Shown here piece after piece: positions 1 to 11,215 of a stretch of 64,000 nt of DNA (within the stretch, counting starts at the first letter, position 1; every line of letters starts with the position of its first letter). Below the pieces are notes generated by a model that had not been told where the DNA came from, did no database searches, and saw nothing but the letters and a program-made list of their open reading frames with translations. The position numbers and the translations under genes are program-made. The stretch is from Jannaschia formosa (GTDB lineage: Bacteria; Pseudomonadota; Alphaproteobacteria; Rhodobacterales; Rhodobacteraceae): positions 1 to 64,000 of the forward strand of contig NZ_QPLJ01000008.1 in the NCBI RefSeq assembly GCF_003340555.1, written 5' to 3'.

Positions 1-37
1 ACACCCACTCCGCATCCGACATCAGATCCCGCGCCAT
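1..37 (-). CDS. IS5-family transposase, N-terminal stub cut by window edge
   Basis: Read on the minus strand from an ATG at 37, the frame gives MARDLMSDAEWV before the window ends. From memory this opening resembles the N-terminus (DUF4096-type region) of IS5-family transposases in Rhodobacterales. The 75 bases upstream carry no other gene and resemble the terminal region of such an element, so its end probably lies between about 60 and 115. Only twelve codons are visible, so the family call is tentative and it is unknown whether the gene is intact outside the window. Confidence 0.45.
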   Translation of the reverse strand, partial: MARDLMSDAEWV

Positions 38-119
38 CGCATCACTCCGCCCGATCACAGTCGGGCACCGTGAATCACGCCAAGCCAGTCAGGGGAAGGG
101 TTTTGTCAACACCGCCTAG

Positions 120-137
120 GCTCCAGACCCATTAGCC
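120..137 (+). repeat. Left terminal inverted repeat of the IS5 element
   Basis: This matches the right end with a few substitutions and one single-base gap. CTAG immediately precedes it at 116-119. Confidence 0.65.
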
Positions 138-194
138 GCCTAGCCTCTTCAGCCTGTTCATGATTGATGGCGGCCATTCTGGAGGAGGGTGGCC

Positions 195-1003
195 ATGTCC
201 GAGAACCTGTTCTGGCTGAGCGAGGCGCAGATGGAGCGGCTGCGGCCGCATCTGCCCGACAAGGTCCGCGGGGTGCCGCGGGTGGACGACCGGCGGGTGA
301 TCTCCGGCATCGTCCACGTGCTGCGGTCGGGGTGCCGGTGGGCGGACGCGCCGGCGGCATACGGGCCGCGCAAGACCCTCTACAACCGGTGGCGCCGGTG
401 GGCGGAGAAGGGCCATTGGGTGCGCATCTTCGAGGCCTTGGCCGATGCGGGCGGTCCACCCGCGCAGGTGCTCATCGACAGTTCCGCCGTCTCCGCCCAC
501 CGCTCGGCCAGCGGGGGAAAAGGGGGGAGGTCGCGCAGGGGATCGGGCGCTCGCGCGGGGGGCGCACGACCAAGCTCCACGCACTCGCGGACCGATGGTG
601 CCGCCCCGTCCGGCTGATGCTCACGGGCGGCAACGTCGCCGACTGCATCGCCGCCAAGACGCTGTTGCAACGCCTCCCGCCTTACGTGCTCGTGGTGACC
701 GGGGACAAGGGCTACGACAGCACCGCCGTGCGTGACCAGATGAAGAGGCTCGGGGCTTTCCCCAACATCCCGCCGAGGCGCAACCGCAAGCGCCGCATCT
801 TCTGGTGCCGGAACTTCTACCGCGACCGCAACGCCATCGAGCGCATGTTCGGACGGCGCAAGGACTTCCGCCGCATCGCCACCCGCTACGACCGCAGAGC
901 CGACGTCTTCCTCTCCGCCGTCGCCCTCGCCGCAATCGTCACCTACTGGCTAGGAGTCCGGAGCCTAGGGCGTCTACCCGAAGGCGAATGGGCCAATGCG
1001 TAG
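195..1003 (+). CDS. IS5-family DDE transposase made by -1 frameshift
   Basis: The enzyme cuts and inserts the surrounding element. The first frame starts at ATG 195 behind a GGAGGA ribosome-binding site and would stop at 617. It encodes the N-terminal DUF4096-like domain and the first catalytic Asp (LIDSS). The second frame supplies the second Asp (VTGDKGYDS) and the catalytic Glu region (RNAIERMFGRRK). The frames join at a slippery run of A4 (518-521) followed by G6, where a tRNA-Lys can slip from AAA to AAA in the -1 direction. All three catalytic residues therefore require the frameshift. The second frame has no stop inside the element and reads 35 bases into flanking DNA, ending at a TAG that belongs to an older transposase remnant. 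Confidence 0.75.
948..964 (-). repeat. Right terminal inverted repeat of the IS5 element
   Basis: The reverse complement of this end reads GCTCCGGACTCCTAGCC and pairs with the left end. CTAG follows at 965-968. Confidence 0.65.
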
Positions 1004-1255
1004 CCCGACGCCCCTTACCTCAAGGTCCGCACAAGGGAACAGATCGTCTGCACTGTTACCATGTTCGTGGTGGCCGTGAGCACTGGCGGCCCCCGCAGAA
1101 GCGTCGGCCTGCACGCCGGCCCCTCCAAGGTCGAACCGATCTGGACGGATGGCCTTCGCAGCTTGGTCAAGCGCTATCTGTCCGGCAATTCGTTGGCAAT
1201 CTCCGACGCCCACGACGGCCTGAACTCCGCCATCACGCCGACAATGGCCTGGGCC
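969..1255 (+). pseudogene. IS256/Mutator-type transposase remnant
   Basis: Directly after the IS5 element the reading frame PEGEWANA-stop-PDAPYLKVR, followed by VGLHAGPSKVEPIWTDGL and LAISDAHDGLNSAI, resembles the middle of Mutator/IS256 transposases as I remember them (LDATYLKVR, then a GxDIGPSEAExFWTDFLR-like stretch, then VISDAHEGL). A TAG at 1001-1003 interrupts the frame, and similarity fades after about 1255. Both the N-terminal and C-terminal parts are missing, so this is a dead fragment. The IS5 element abuts its left side, which suggests insertion into it or recombination beside it. Confidence 0.7.
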
Positions 1256-1467
1256 GCGTCTCGAACATGGCCATCTCCTCTCCTGAACGGCCCCCGCGAG
1301 TCACGAACACCCTGATGACGCTTCACCACGACAGTGTCCGGGGCCTCATGGATGCTGACCTGCTGCCGTGGAGGCGCTTCGGGTAACAAGCGTTCGGACG
1401 TCCACCTCTGGCCGACCTTAGGGCAGAGCTTGAATCCTCTGTAGCCCGAAAACAGCACTAGAAGATC

Positions 1468-1520
1468 TTGACAGAGACCTCTGGTCTTGTAGGTCTCGCT
1501 GTAGACCGCTTTACAGAGAC
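1468..1520 (+). promoter_or_regulatory. Candidate promoter/operator of the restriction-modification operon
   Basis: A TTGACA hexamer sits at 1468-1473. It is followed by a perfect 7-bp inverted repeat, GAGACCT (1474-1480) and AGGTCTC (1491-1497). An eight-base direct repeat ACAGAGAC occurs at 1471-1478 and again at 1513-1520, exactly 42 bp apart, the second copy ending eight bases before the first start codon. No good -10 hexamer is visible. The repeats suggest a protein-binding site controlling the restriction operon, but no controller (C-protein) gene is present in the window. Confidence 0.4.
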
Positions 1521-1527
1521 TTGAGCT

Positions 1528-2121
1528 ATGCGCATATCCGAGCTTTCTGTGGTGCACTCTGGCTACACGGCCCGAAGCAGGCTCGATCCGGTGCCGGAGG
1601 GCGGCGTGCCGGCCCTTCAGCTGCGTGACATCGGGACTGACGGCGAGACGCCGGGCCCGGACTTCCAGAGGTACGATCTGGGCAAGCTGTCCGACCGATA
1701 CTTCGTCCGCGGCGGCGAGGTGGTGTTTCGCTCGCGCGGGGAGCCGAACGCCGCGGCGGCCATTCGCGATCCGCTACCGGAGCCCGTCGTGGTCATCGTC
1801 CCATTGGTTGTTGTTCGCCCCGACAGGGACCGCGTTCTCCCGGAGTACCTGGCTTGGGCCATCAACCAGCCCGACGCGCAGCGCAGGCTCGGCGCGGAGG
1901 CACAGGGCACAAGCCTCAGGATGATCCCGATGGCGGTCCTCGAGAACCTCGAGATCGCCGTGCCCGACCTGCCGACGCAGAAACGCATCGTCGAACTCGA
2001 TGTCCTCGCCCGGCAGGAAGGGCAGCTGCTCCGTCAACTCGCCGCTCGCAGGGAAACACTCGTAAGCGCCATTCTCGGCGAGGCCGCAAAGGCAGCCGAC
2101 AAGAAGGAAATTGCCCGATGA
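1528..2121 (+). CDS. Half-size HsdS-like specificity protein of the type I RM locus
   Basis: This 197-residue protein resembles a single target-recognition domain of a type I specificity subunit. It has a start like that of an S-subunit TRD, a GEVVFRSRG stretch, a PTQKRIVELD-type motif that normally links the TRD to the conserved helix, and a C-terminal helix rich in Gln, Arg, Leu and Glu. Normal HsdS proteins carry two TRDs in about 400 residues. The gene is the first of the operon and its stop overlaps the hsdM start (ATGA). It may be a dimerising half-subunit, an alternative specificity factor or a decoy. The full-length HsdS two genes later makes its role uncertain. Confidence 0.6.
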   Translation: MRISELSVVHSGYTARSRLDPVPEGGVPALQLRDIGTDGETPGPDFQRYDLGKLSDRYFVRGGEVVFRSRGEPNAAAAIRDPLPEPVVVIVPLVVVRPDRDRVLPEYLAWAINQPDAQRRLGAEAQGTSLRMIPMAVLENLEIAVPDLPTQKRIVELDVLARQEGQLLRQLAARRETLVSAILGEAAKAADKKEIAR

Positions 2122-3635
2122 CCGATCAGATTACCCAACAGCAGATCAACCAGACCGCTTGGGCGGCCTGCGACACCTTCCGGGGCGCCGTCGATGCTGG
2201 CCAGTACAAGGACTACATCCTCGTGATGTTGTTCCTGAAGTACATTTCGGACCTCTGGAACGACCATGTCGAAACCTACCGCAAGCAGTACGGCGACGAT
2301 GAGGCTCGCATTCGTCGGCGCCTCGAACGCGAGCGTTTTATCCTGCCCGAGGGCGCCAGCTTCTACGACCTCTACGCCCAGCGGAACGAGGCCAACGTTG
2401 GCGAGTTGATCAACATCGCGCTCGAGAAGATCGAGGACGCCAACCGGGCCAAGCTCGAGGGCGTCTTCCGCAATATCGACTTCAACTCCGAGGCCAATCT
2501 CGGCCGCCCGAAGGACCGCAACCGCCGCCTCAAGAACATGCTTGAGGACTTCGCCAAGCCCGCGCTCGACCTGCGGCCTTCGCGGGTGACCGAGGACATC
2601 ATCGGCGAGTGCTACATCTACCTGATCTCGCGCTTCGCCTCGGACGCCGGGAAGAAGGCGGGCGAGTTCTACACGCCGACAGCCGTCTCGCGTCTGCTGG
2701 CCAAGCTGGCGGCGCCTCAGCCCGGCAACACGATCTGCGATCCCGCCTGCGGCTCCGGCTCGCTGCTGATCCAGGCCTCGCAGGAGGTCGGGTCGGAGAA
2801 CTTCGCCCTCTACGGGCAGGAGGTGAACGGCGCGACCTGGGCGCTGGCCCGCATGAACATGTTCCTGCACGCCAAGGACGCCGCCCGCATCGAATGGTGC
2901 GACACGCTCAACAGCCCGGCGCTGGTCGAGGGCGACCACCTGATGCGCTTCGACGTGGTGCTCGCCAATCCGCCGTTCTCGCTCGACAAGTGGGGCGCGG
3001 AGGATGCGGACAGCGACCAGTACAAACGCTTCTGGCGCGGCGTGCCGCCCAAGTCCAAGGGTGACTACGCCTTCATCACCCACATGATCGAGATCGCCAA
3101 GCGGCAGTCCGGTCGCGTCGCGGTGATCGTTTCGCACGGCGTTCTGTTCCGGGGCGGGGCCGAGGGGCGCATCCGCCAGCAGCTGATCGAGGAGAACCTG
3201 CTCGATGCCGTCGTCGGTCTGCCCGCCAACCTGTTCACGACCACGGGTATCCCGGTCGCCATCCTGGTCTTCGACCGCTCGCGCGAGGAAGGTGGAGCGA
3301 ACGTGGATCGGCGCGACGTGCTGTTCATCGACGCCAGCAAGGAATTCACGCCGGGCAAGACTCAGAACGTGATGGATGAGGCGCATGTGGCGAAGGTGCT
3401 GGAGACCTACGCCACCCGCGCCGAGGTCGAGCGCTATTCGCATCGGGCCAGCCCCGAGGAGATCGCCGGGAACGGCTACAACCTGAACATCCCCCGCTAC
3501 GTCGACACCTTCGAGCCGGAGGAAGAGATCGACGTGGCCGCCGTGCAGAAGGACATCGTTAGGATCGAGGCGGAGCTGGCCGAGGTGCGGGCGAAGATGG
3601 CCGGGTATCTGAAGGAGCTCGGCGTTGATGCGTGA
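2118..3635 (+). CDS. hsdM: Type I restriction-modification DNA methyltransferase subunit M
   Basis: HsdM transfers a methyl group from S-adenosylmethionine to adenine in the site recognised by HsdS. The 505-residue product has the HsdM N-terminal helical domain (AWAACDTFRGAVDAGQYKDY), the AdoMet-binding motif DPACGSGS at about residue 208 and the catalytic NPPF motif at about residue 284, in the order expected of N6-adenine methylases. The frame is open upstream, but ATG 2118, overlapping the previous stop, gives the canonical HsdM beginning (MTDQITQQQINQTAW). It overlaps the following hsdS gene by several bases, so M and S are translationally coupled. Confidence 0.95.
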   Translation: MTDQITQQQINQTAWAACDTFRGAVDAGQYKDYILVMLFLKYISDLWNDHVETYRKQYGDDEARIRRRLERERFILPEGASFYDLYAQRNEANVGELINIALEKIEDANRAKLEGVFRNIDFNSEANLGRPKDRNRRLKNMLEDFAKPALDLRPSRVTEDIIGECYIYLISRFASDAGKKAGEFYTPTAVSRLLAKLAAPQPGNTICDPACGSGSLLIQASQEVGSENFALYGQEVNGATWALARMNMFLHAKDAARIEWCDTLNSPALVEGDHLMRFDVVLANPPFSLDKWGAEDADSDQYKRFWRGVPPKSKGDYAFITHMIEIAKRQSGRVAVIVSHGVLFRGGAEGRIRQQLIEENLLDAVVGLPANLFTTTGIPVAILVFDRSREEGGANVDRRDVLFIDASKEFTPGKTQNVMDEAHVAKVLETYATRAEVERYSHRASPEEIAGNGYNLNIPRYVDTFEPEEEIDVAAVQKDIVRIEAELAEVRAKMAGYLKELGVDA

Positions 3636-4902
3636 TGGGTGGCCGAAAATCCATTTGGAAAAGGCGATAGGTTCCAAAGGGCGCGTAATAGGCGGCCCAT
3701 TCGGCTCCGATCTTACCCAAAGTGACTACACTGATAGCGGTGTCCCAGTTATCAGAGTTACGAACCAAGTCGATTCAATGGTAGCCGGCGATTTCGTGTT
3801 TGTTTCTAATGAGAAGGCCAAGCGACTTAAGAACAACATCGCGAAGCCCGGGGACATTGTCGTCGTACAGCGGGGCAGTACATACGGCAAAGTTTCGCGC
3901 ATCCCGACCGACGCGGAGTACAGCGAATACGTTGTTTGCCAAAGCCAAATGGCCGTTTCGGTCGATGAAGAGGCGATGTCGGCCGAGTATGTCTTCCAGG
4001 CTCTTCGGTCGCCGATTTTCAGCCGGTATGTTGAAAGTGAAGTCATTCAAACTGGTCAACCGCACATCAATCTTGGGATCCTCAAGAGGGCTTCGATCCC
4101 TCTTCCCCCGCTCCCCGAACAGCGCAAGATCGCCGAAATCCTGCGGACCTGGGACGAGGCGCTCGAAAAGCTCACCGCCCTCCGCGCGGCGAAGCTCAAG
4201 CGGCACCGCGGGCTCACGATGGCGCTCGTCTTCGGCGGATGGCAGCTTGAACGCTTCCGCAAGACCAGTGAGGTCACGCCCTATAGGTGGTTTGAACTCC
4301 CCGGCTCCTGGAACTGCCAGCATATCGGCGATCTGGCCACAGAAATTTCGGAACGGAACGGCGAAGGGGACCAGCACGAAGTCCTCTCGTGCTCGAAGCA
4401 CGACGGGTTCGTGCGGTCGCTGGAGTACTTCAAGAAACAGGTCTTCAGCGCCGACCTGACTGGCTACAAGAAGATCTGGCGCGGCGATTTCGGCTTCCCA
4501 AGCAACCATGTCGAGGAAGGCTCCATCGGCCTCCAGAACCTAACCGACATCGGCGTCGTAAGCCCCATCTACACCGTCTTCCGCTTCGACCCGGACCAGG
4601 TGAACGCCGAATACGCCTTTGCGGTTCTGAAAACCGAACTCTACCGGCACATCTTCGAGGTAAGCACCAGTGCCTCGGTGGACCGGCGCGGTAGCCTCCG
4701 CTGGAGTGAGTTCTCCCGCCTCCCATTCCCGGTCCCGTCGCTGGATGAGCAGGAGGCCATCGCCGATGTCCTTAGGACGTCGCTGCACGAAGTGGATGCC
4801 CTCACCGACGAGATCGAATCCGTCTCCCGGCAGAAACGCGGCCTCATGCAGAAGTTGCTGACGGGCGAATGGCGCGTGAAGCTGGAGGCGCCTGTTGCCT
4901 GA
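3628..4902 (+). CDS. hsdS: Type I restriction-modification specificity subunit S
   Basis: HsdS selects the bipartite target of the HsdM/HsdR complex. The protein of about 424 residues has two TRDs, each followed by the usual linker signature: PLPPLPEQRKIAEILRTWDEAL after the first and PSLDEQEAIADVLRTSL after the second, ending in LMQKLLTGEWRV. An in-frame TTG at 3625 is an alternative start, and both overlap the end of hsdM. TRD1, roughly 3640-4090, is clearly more AT-rich than TRD2 and the neighbouring genes, which suggests this domain was acquired by recombination. The last bases overlap the start of the DUF3800 gene. Confidence 0.93.
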   Translation: MRDGWPKIHLEKAIGSKGRVIGGPFGSDLTQSDYTDSGVPVIRVTNQVDSMVAGDFVFVSNEKAKRLKNNIAKPGDIVVVQRGSTYGKVSRIPTDAEYSEYVVCQSQMAVSVDEEAMSAEYVFQALRSPIFSRYVESEVIQTGQPHINLGILKRASIPLPPLPEQRKIAEILRTWDEALEKLTALRAAKLKRHRGLTMALVFGGWQLERFRKTSEVTPYRWFELPGSWNCQHIGDLATEISERNGEGDQHEVLSCSKHDGFVRSLEYFKKQVFSADLTGYKKIWRGDFGFPSNHVEEGSIGLQNLTDIGVVSPIYTVFRFDPDQVNAEYAFAVLKTELYRHIFEVSTSASVDRRGSLRWSEFSRLPFPVPSLDEQEAIADVLRTSLHEVDALTDEIESVSRQKRGLMQKLLTGEWRVKLEAPVA

Positions 4903-5626
4903 CTTCTCGGACTTCATCGTCTATGCCGACGAGAGCGGCGATCACGGGATGGTCAATATCGACCCGCAATACCCAATGTTCGCCCTGACGTTCTGCGTCA
5001 TGCGCAAGGATGCCTACACGGCAGAAATCGTTCCCGCGATGCAGGGCCTGAAGTTCGGCATCTGGGGTCATGATACGGTCGTGCTGCACGAGCATGAAAT
5101 CCGCAAGAGCCTCGGCCCCTTCGGCGTGTTGCGCACCGACCGCGCCTTGCGGACACGTTTCATGGATGAGTTGAACGCGCTGATCGAGACAGCGCCGATG
5201 ACGATCTACGCCTCGGTCATCCACAAGGAGAAGCACCGGGCAAAATACGCGAACCCCTGGAACCCCTACGAGATCGCCCTGCATTTCTGCATGGAGCGGC
5301 TGCACATGATGCTGACGGCGGAAAAGCAGCACGGGAAGACCGTGCACGTCGTCTTCGAGAGCCGGGGCGCCAGGGAAGATGCAGAGCTTGAGCTGGAGTT
5401 CCGCCGCATCGCGGGCAACGACAGCCACTGGGGTTACCGCCGGCACGACTTCAGCCGCTTCGACTTTCAGCCGGTGTTCATCCCGAAGGCTGCGAACGCT
5501 TCCGGTTTGCAGCTGGCCGACCTGACGGCCCGGCCCATCGCGCTGTCACAGCTTCGCCCCGACCAGCCGAACCGCGCGTTCGAGATCATCCAGACCAAGC
5601 TGGGAGGGCTCAAATGCTTCCCCTAA
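4895..5626 (+). CDS. DUF3800 domain protein in the RM operon
   Basis: This 243-residue protein starts with YADESGD near residue 10 and ends with the LQLADLTA signature typical of DUF3800 (PF12686). DUF3800 is a family of unknown biochemistry often found beside defence and mobile genes and suspected of having an RNase-H-like fold. The TTG start at 4895 overlaps the hsdS stop, so it is cotranslated with the specificity subunit. Conserved acidic residues in the opening motif could bind metal. A role as accessory nuclease or regulator is inferred from position only. Confidence 0.8.
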   Translation: MPDFSDFIVYADESGDHGMVNIDPQYPMFALTFCVMRKDAYTAEIVPAMQGLKFGIWGHDTVVLHEHEIRKSLGPFGVLRTDRALRTRFMDELNALIETAPMTIYASVIHKEKHRAKYANPWNPYEIALHFCMERLHMMLTAEKQHGKTVHVVFESRGAREDAELELEFRRIAGNDSHWGYRRHDFSRFDFQPVFIPKAANASGLQLADLTARPIALSQLRPDQPNRAFEIIQTKLGGLKCFP

Positions 5627-5648
5627 ACGCTTGTGAGGCCGGGAAAAA

Positions 5649-5681
5649 CAAAGGGGCCCCGGAAGCTCCAGGACCCCTTTG
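5649..5681 (+). terminator. Hairpin between DUF3800 gene and hsdR (attenuator or terminator)
   Basis: A perfect 8-bp stem CAAAGGGG/CCCCTTTG encloses a 17-base loop. No U-run follows, so full termination is doubtful. It separates the modification genes from hsdR and could lower or delay restriction expression. Confidence 0.4.
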
Positions 5682-5768
5682 TCGACCGGGAAATGCCCAA
5701 TCCTTTGATCCGGATATAGCCACAGAGCCCTTTGACCGCAAGTTAATCCGGGCCCGGGAGTGCCGCCC

Positions 5769-8980
<3,212 letters not shown>

Positions 8981-8984
<4 letters not shown>

Positions 8985-9697
8985 CGCGGGGGCCGCATTG
9001 CCTGCAGTACGGCGCGCAGGAGATCCAATACGAGATTGTCCGCCGCCCGAGGACGACACTGGAGATCGCCGTGGAGCCGGATGCGTCGGTGGTGATCAGA
9101 GCCCCGGAGGACGCGACGCTCGATGCCATCGAGGCCAAGCTGCGGAAGCGCGCGGCATGGGTAACTAGGCAGCAGCGGTACTTCGCCCAGTTCCTTCCAA
9201 GAACACCGGAGCGCAGGTTCGTCGCCGGGGAGACCCATCTTTACCTCGGGCGCCAATATCGGCTGAAGGTCGTCCCGCAGGTCCAGGAAGGCGTGAAGCT
9301 GATCCGCGGCTTTATCGTCGTGCAGACGCACCGGCCGACTAGGCCGGAGGTAACGCGCGAACTGGTCGAGGCATGGTACCGGGACCGGGCCCACATCAAG
9401 TTTCCGGAGCGGGTCGAACTGTGTCTCGGTCTCTTCCCGGATCCCGAGGCATTTCGGCCGAAAGGCCTCATCGTACGCCAGACCCGGCAGCGATGGGGGT
9501 CCATGTCGCCAGCCGGACGCCTGCTGCTGAACCGCCGCCTTGTGCAGGCGCCGGTCAACGCCATAGATTACGTGATCACCCACGAGCTCTGCCATATTGC
9601 CGAGCCACATCACGGCGCGGCTTTCTTCAAGCTCCTCGACAAGGTGATGCCAGACTGGGAGCGCCGGAAGCAGAGGCTGGAACGGGCGATGGCCTGA
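8981..9697 (+). CDS. YgjP/SprT-like M48-type metallopeptidase, RM-associated
   Basis: This 238-residue protein contains the zinc-binding THELCHIAEPHHG motif near residue 201, with the upstream RWGSMSPAG signature typical of the YgjP/DUF45 metallohydrolase family. Family members commonly follow hsdR in type I RM operons, where they have no established function. The start ATG overlaps the hsdR stop by four bases, so the protein is probably made together with the restriction subunit. Zinc ligands look complete (HExxH and a downstream His). Confidence 0.85.
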
Positions 9698-10375
9698 CCA
9701 GATTGGACCGGTGGTGAGGACCCTGCAGTAGAACGACGTGCAAAGCCGGCCGCTGGCTGCAGCACCCCTCCACAGTCGACTGCAGCATCGCTCAGGCTAG
9801 CCACACTTCGGCTTCGGCGGCTCCTGGGGCAACAGCGGCTCGACCACCGCCCACATCCCATCGGACACAAGCTCATGTATCACGATCAATCCACAATACG
9901 CGGATCGGTGTCCTTAGGCGCTCATAGGCCCTAGGAGCCCACCTGACGTGGGGCAGGCTCGCGATTGCTACCGCCAAGACGCAACGCCAAGCCGTGGCGG
10001 AAGGAAAGTCCGGGTCCGGCAGGGCGGCACCGCGTCCCATCGCGTTGTCATGCACTTGTATCAGACGACTTGGCTTCGGTGGAGCGGTCACTACCGCCGC
10101 GGCTGCGTTGAGGCAAAGATGAACTGAATGACGTAGCAGGGTCAGAAGCTCGCCGTCCAAACCTTTAACTGTCGAAGCGCCGGGCCATAGGTCCGCATCG
10201 CCAACCTCTCACCCAGCCCATCGGATGATCCTAACGGCTGAAAGGGGAGTGCGGTCGTCCAATCTCTTGATAACAAAGCTGCTAGCGAGGCCACGCGCCG
10301 AGAACCAAAGGGCTTGGGGGGAGAAATCAGCAGGAGGAAACCGCGTGCCGATTACGTCTCAAATGTTGGGTGAAC
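9698..10375. other. Gene-poor stretch in the island
   Basis: I see no supported gene in these 678 bases. A minus-strand open frame of 95 codons at 9873-10160 depends on a TTG start and has no recognisable motif. A short GGAAAGTCCGGGTCC match to RNase P RNA at 10003-10017 lacks the rest of that molecule. The stretch may be decayed mobile DNA. Confidence 0.5.
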
Positions 10376-10729
10376 TTACTCGTTCGCCCGCGACTTTGAC
10401 ACGCGCTGGACCCATTCGTCCATGGTGTGGCCCGTCTGTTTGTGGACCTCCGCCGCAGTCAGTCGCTTAGAGATCGTACGAAGCTCTTCGATCCCCAGCA
10501 ACGACTCTGGAGAAGGGATATCACAGAACGCACCGACATGGTCGTCGGTCCCATCTTCTAGGAGGTAGTCCGCACCTTGGGTACTCAATTCCGTGCCGTC
10601 TGCGTCGAGGTGGAAAGACACTGTCTCGGAATTAAGGACACGTGCGATGGTAAGAGCTTGGCGGGCTTGGTGGGGTGTTGCCATGAGGATCTTCGTGATC
10701 TGGACGAAGACGTAATCGTCGTTTGCCAT
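10376..10729 (-). CDS. Small hypothetical protein in the island
   Basis: This frame encodes 117 residues starting MANDDYVFVQITK. The composition is acidic and soluble, with no signal peptide or membrane segment and no family that I recognise. The C-terminal half (RTISKRLTAAEVHKQTGH) looks helical. A weak AGGA lies about 15 bases upstream, and the gene is not coupled to any neighbour. It lies next to the truncated tRNA-Cys at the island edge, where cargo genes are common. That it is a real gene is moderately likely. Confidence 0.45.
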   Translation of the reverse strand: MANDDYVFVQITKILMATPHQARQALTIARVLNSETVSFHLDADGTELSTQGADYLLEDGTDDHVGAFCDIPSPESLLGIEELRTISKRLTAAEVHKQTGHTMDEWVQRVSKSRANE

Positions 10730-10977
10730 CTTATGACATCCTGATGTCGGTGGGTTGTTGGTCGCCGGCCACGTGTCCGGCAATGAGGCGGAATCACAGG
10801 TGACGTTGTCGTGCAGGTCGGTTGTCCGGTGCTTCTTCCGGAAGGTTGGGCCTGCACCTCGGTCACACCAATACGTGTAGCTCGGCGCTCGAAACCAGTT
10901 CTCCGGTTCTATGCCTGTTCTGGGCTTGTCCTGATATAAAATCGGACCTAAAGGGCTGATATGGCTGCATATTTTCC

Positions 10978-11018
10978 CGGATTTGCAATCCGCTGCGTAA
11001 CCACTCCGCCAACTCGCC
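10978..11018 (-). pseudogene. Truncated tRNA-Cys(GCA): 5' half up to the anticodon arm
   Basis: Reading leftward from 11018, the sequence begins GGCGAGTTGGCGGAGTGG and continues through the anticodon loop with GCA at 10986-10984. The stem CGGAT/ATCCG is intact. After base 10978 the expected variable loop, T arm and 3' acceptor strand (ACTCGCC-CCA) are absent; AT-rich unrelated DNA follows instead. The fragment is therefore not functional. It marks the junction between the island on the left and ordinary chromosomal genes on the right. An intact tRNA-Cys must exist elsewhere. Confidence 0.75.
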
Positions 11019-11215
11019 GCAGGCCTTGATCGTCTAGGGCCTGCGCGCGGAGGGCGCAAGACCCCTGTCGCGCGCGTCAGGTCGCTGATGGGCAGCAGGG
11101 GGAGCCGTTCGTGCGCGCGGAGCATGGACGGCGGCGGCCTGGGGCCGTAGCGTCCGGTCATGGCAGTTCCCGATCGCGACCCCCGCATGTCTTTCCTCCC
11201 GTCGTGCGCCCGCTG

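Larger units (their letters stand above)
120..964 (+). mobile_element. IS5/IS427-group insertion sequence, about 845 bp
   Basis: Imperfect terminal inverted repeats are visible: GCTCCAGACCCATTAGCC starting at 120 and, in reverse complement from 964, GCTCCGGACTCCTAGCC. Both ends abut the tetranucleotide CTAG (116-119 and 965-968), consistent with a short target-site duplication. The length is typical of IS5-family IS427-group elements. The transposase occupies almost all of it in two overlapping frames. The exact boundaries could shift by a few bases because CTAG is palindromic. Confidence 0.75.

Noticed and set aside
1256-1467. Continuation of the IS256 fragment or a short gene
   Set aside because: The frames have no clear similarity and no ribosome-binding site.
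2034-3677. Long minus-strand open frame across hsdM
   Set aside because: It is antisense to a protein with all M-subunit motifs and has no recognisable domain; high GC keeps the third frame open.
10003-10017. Match to RNase P RNA motif GGAAAGTCCGGG
   Set aside because: Flanking helices and the 3' conserved core are absent, so it is chance similarity.
9873-10160. 95-codon minus-strand frame
   Set aside because: TTG start, no ribosome-binding site and no recognisable motif.
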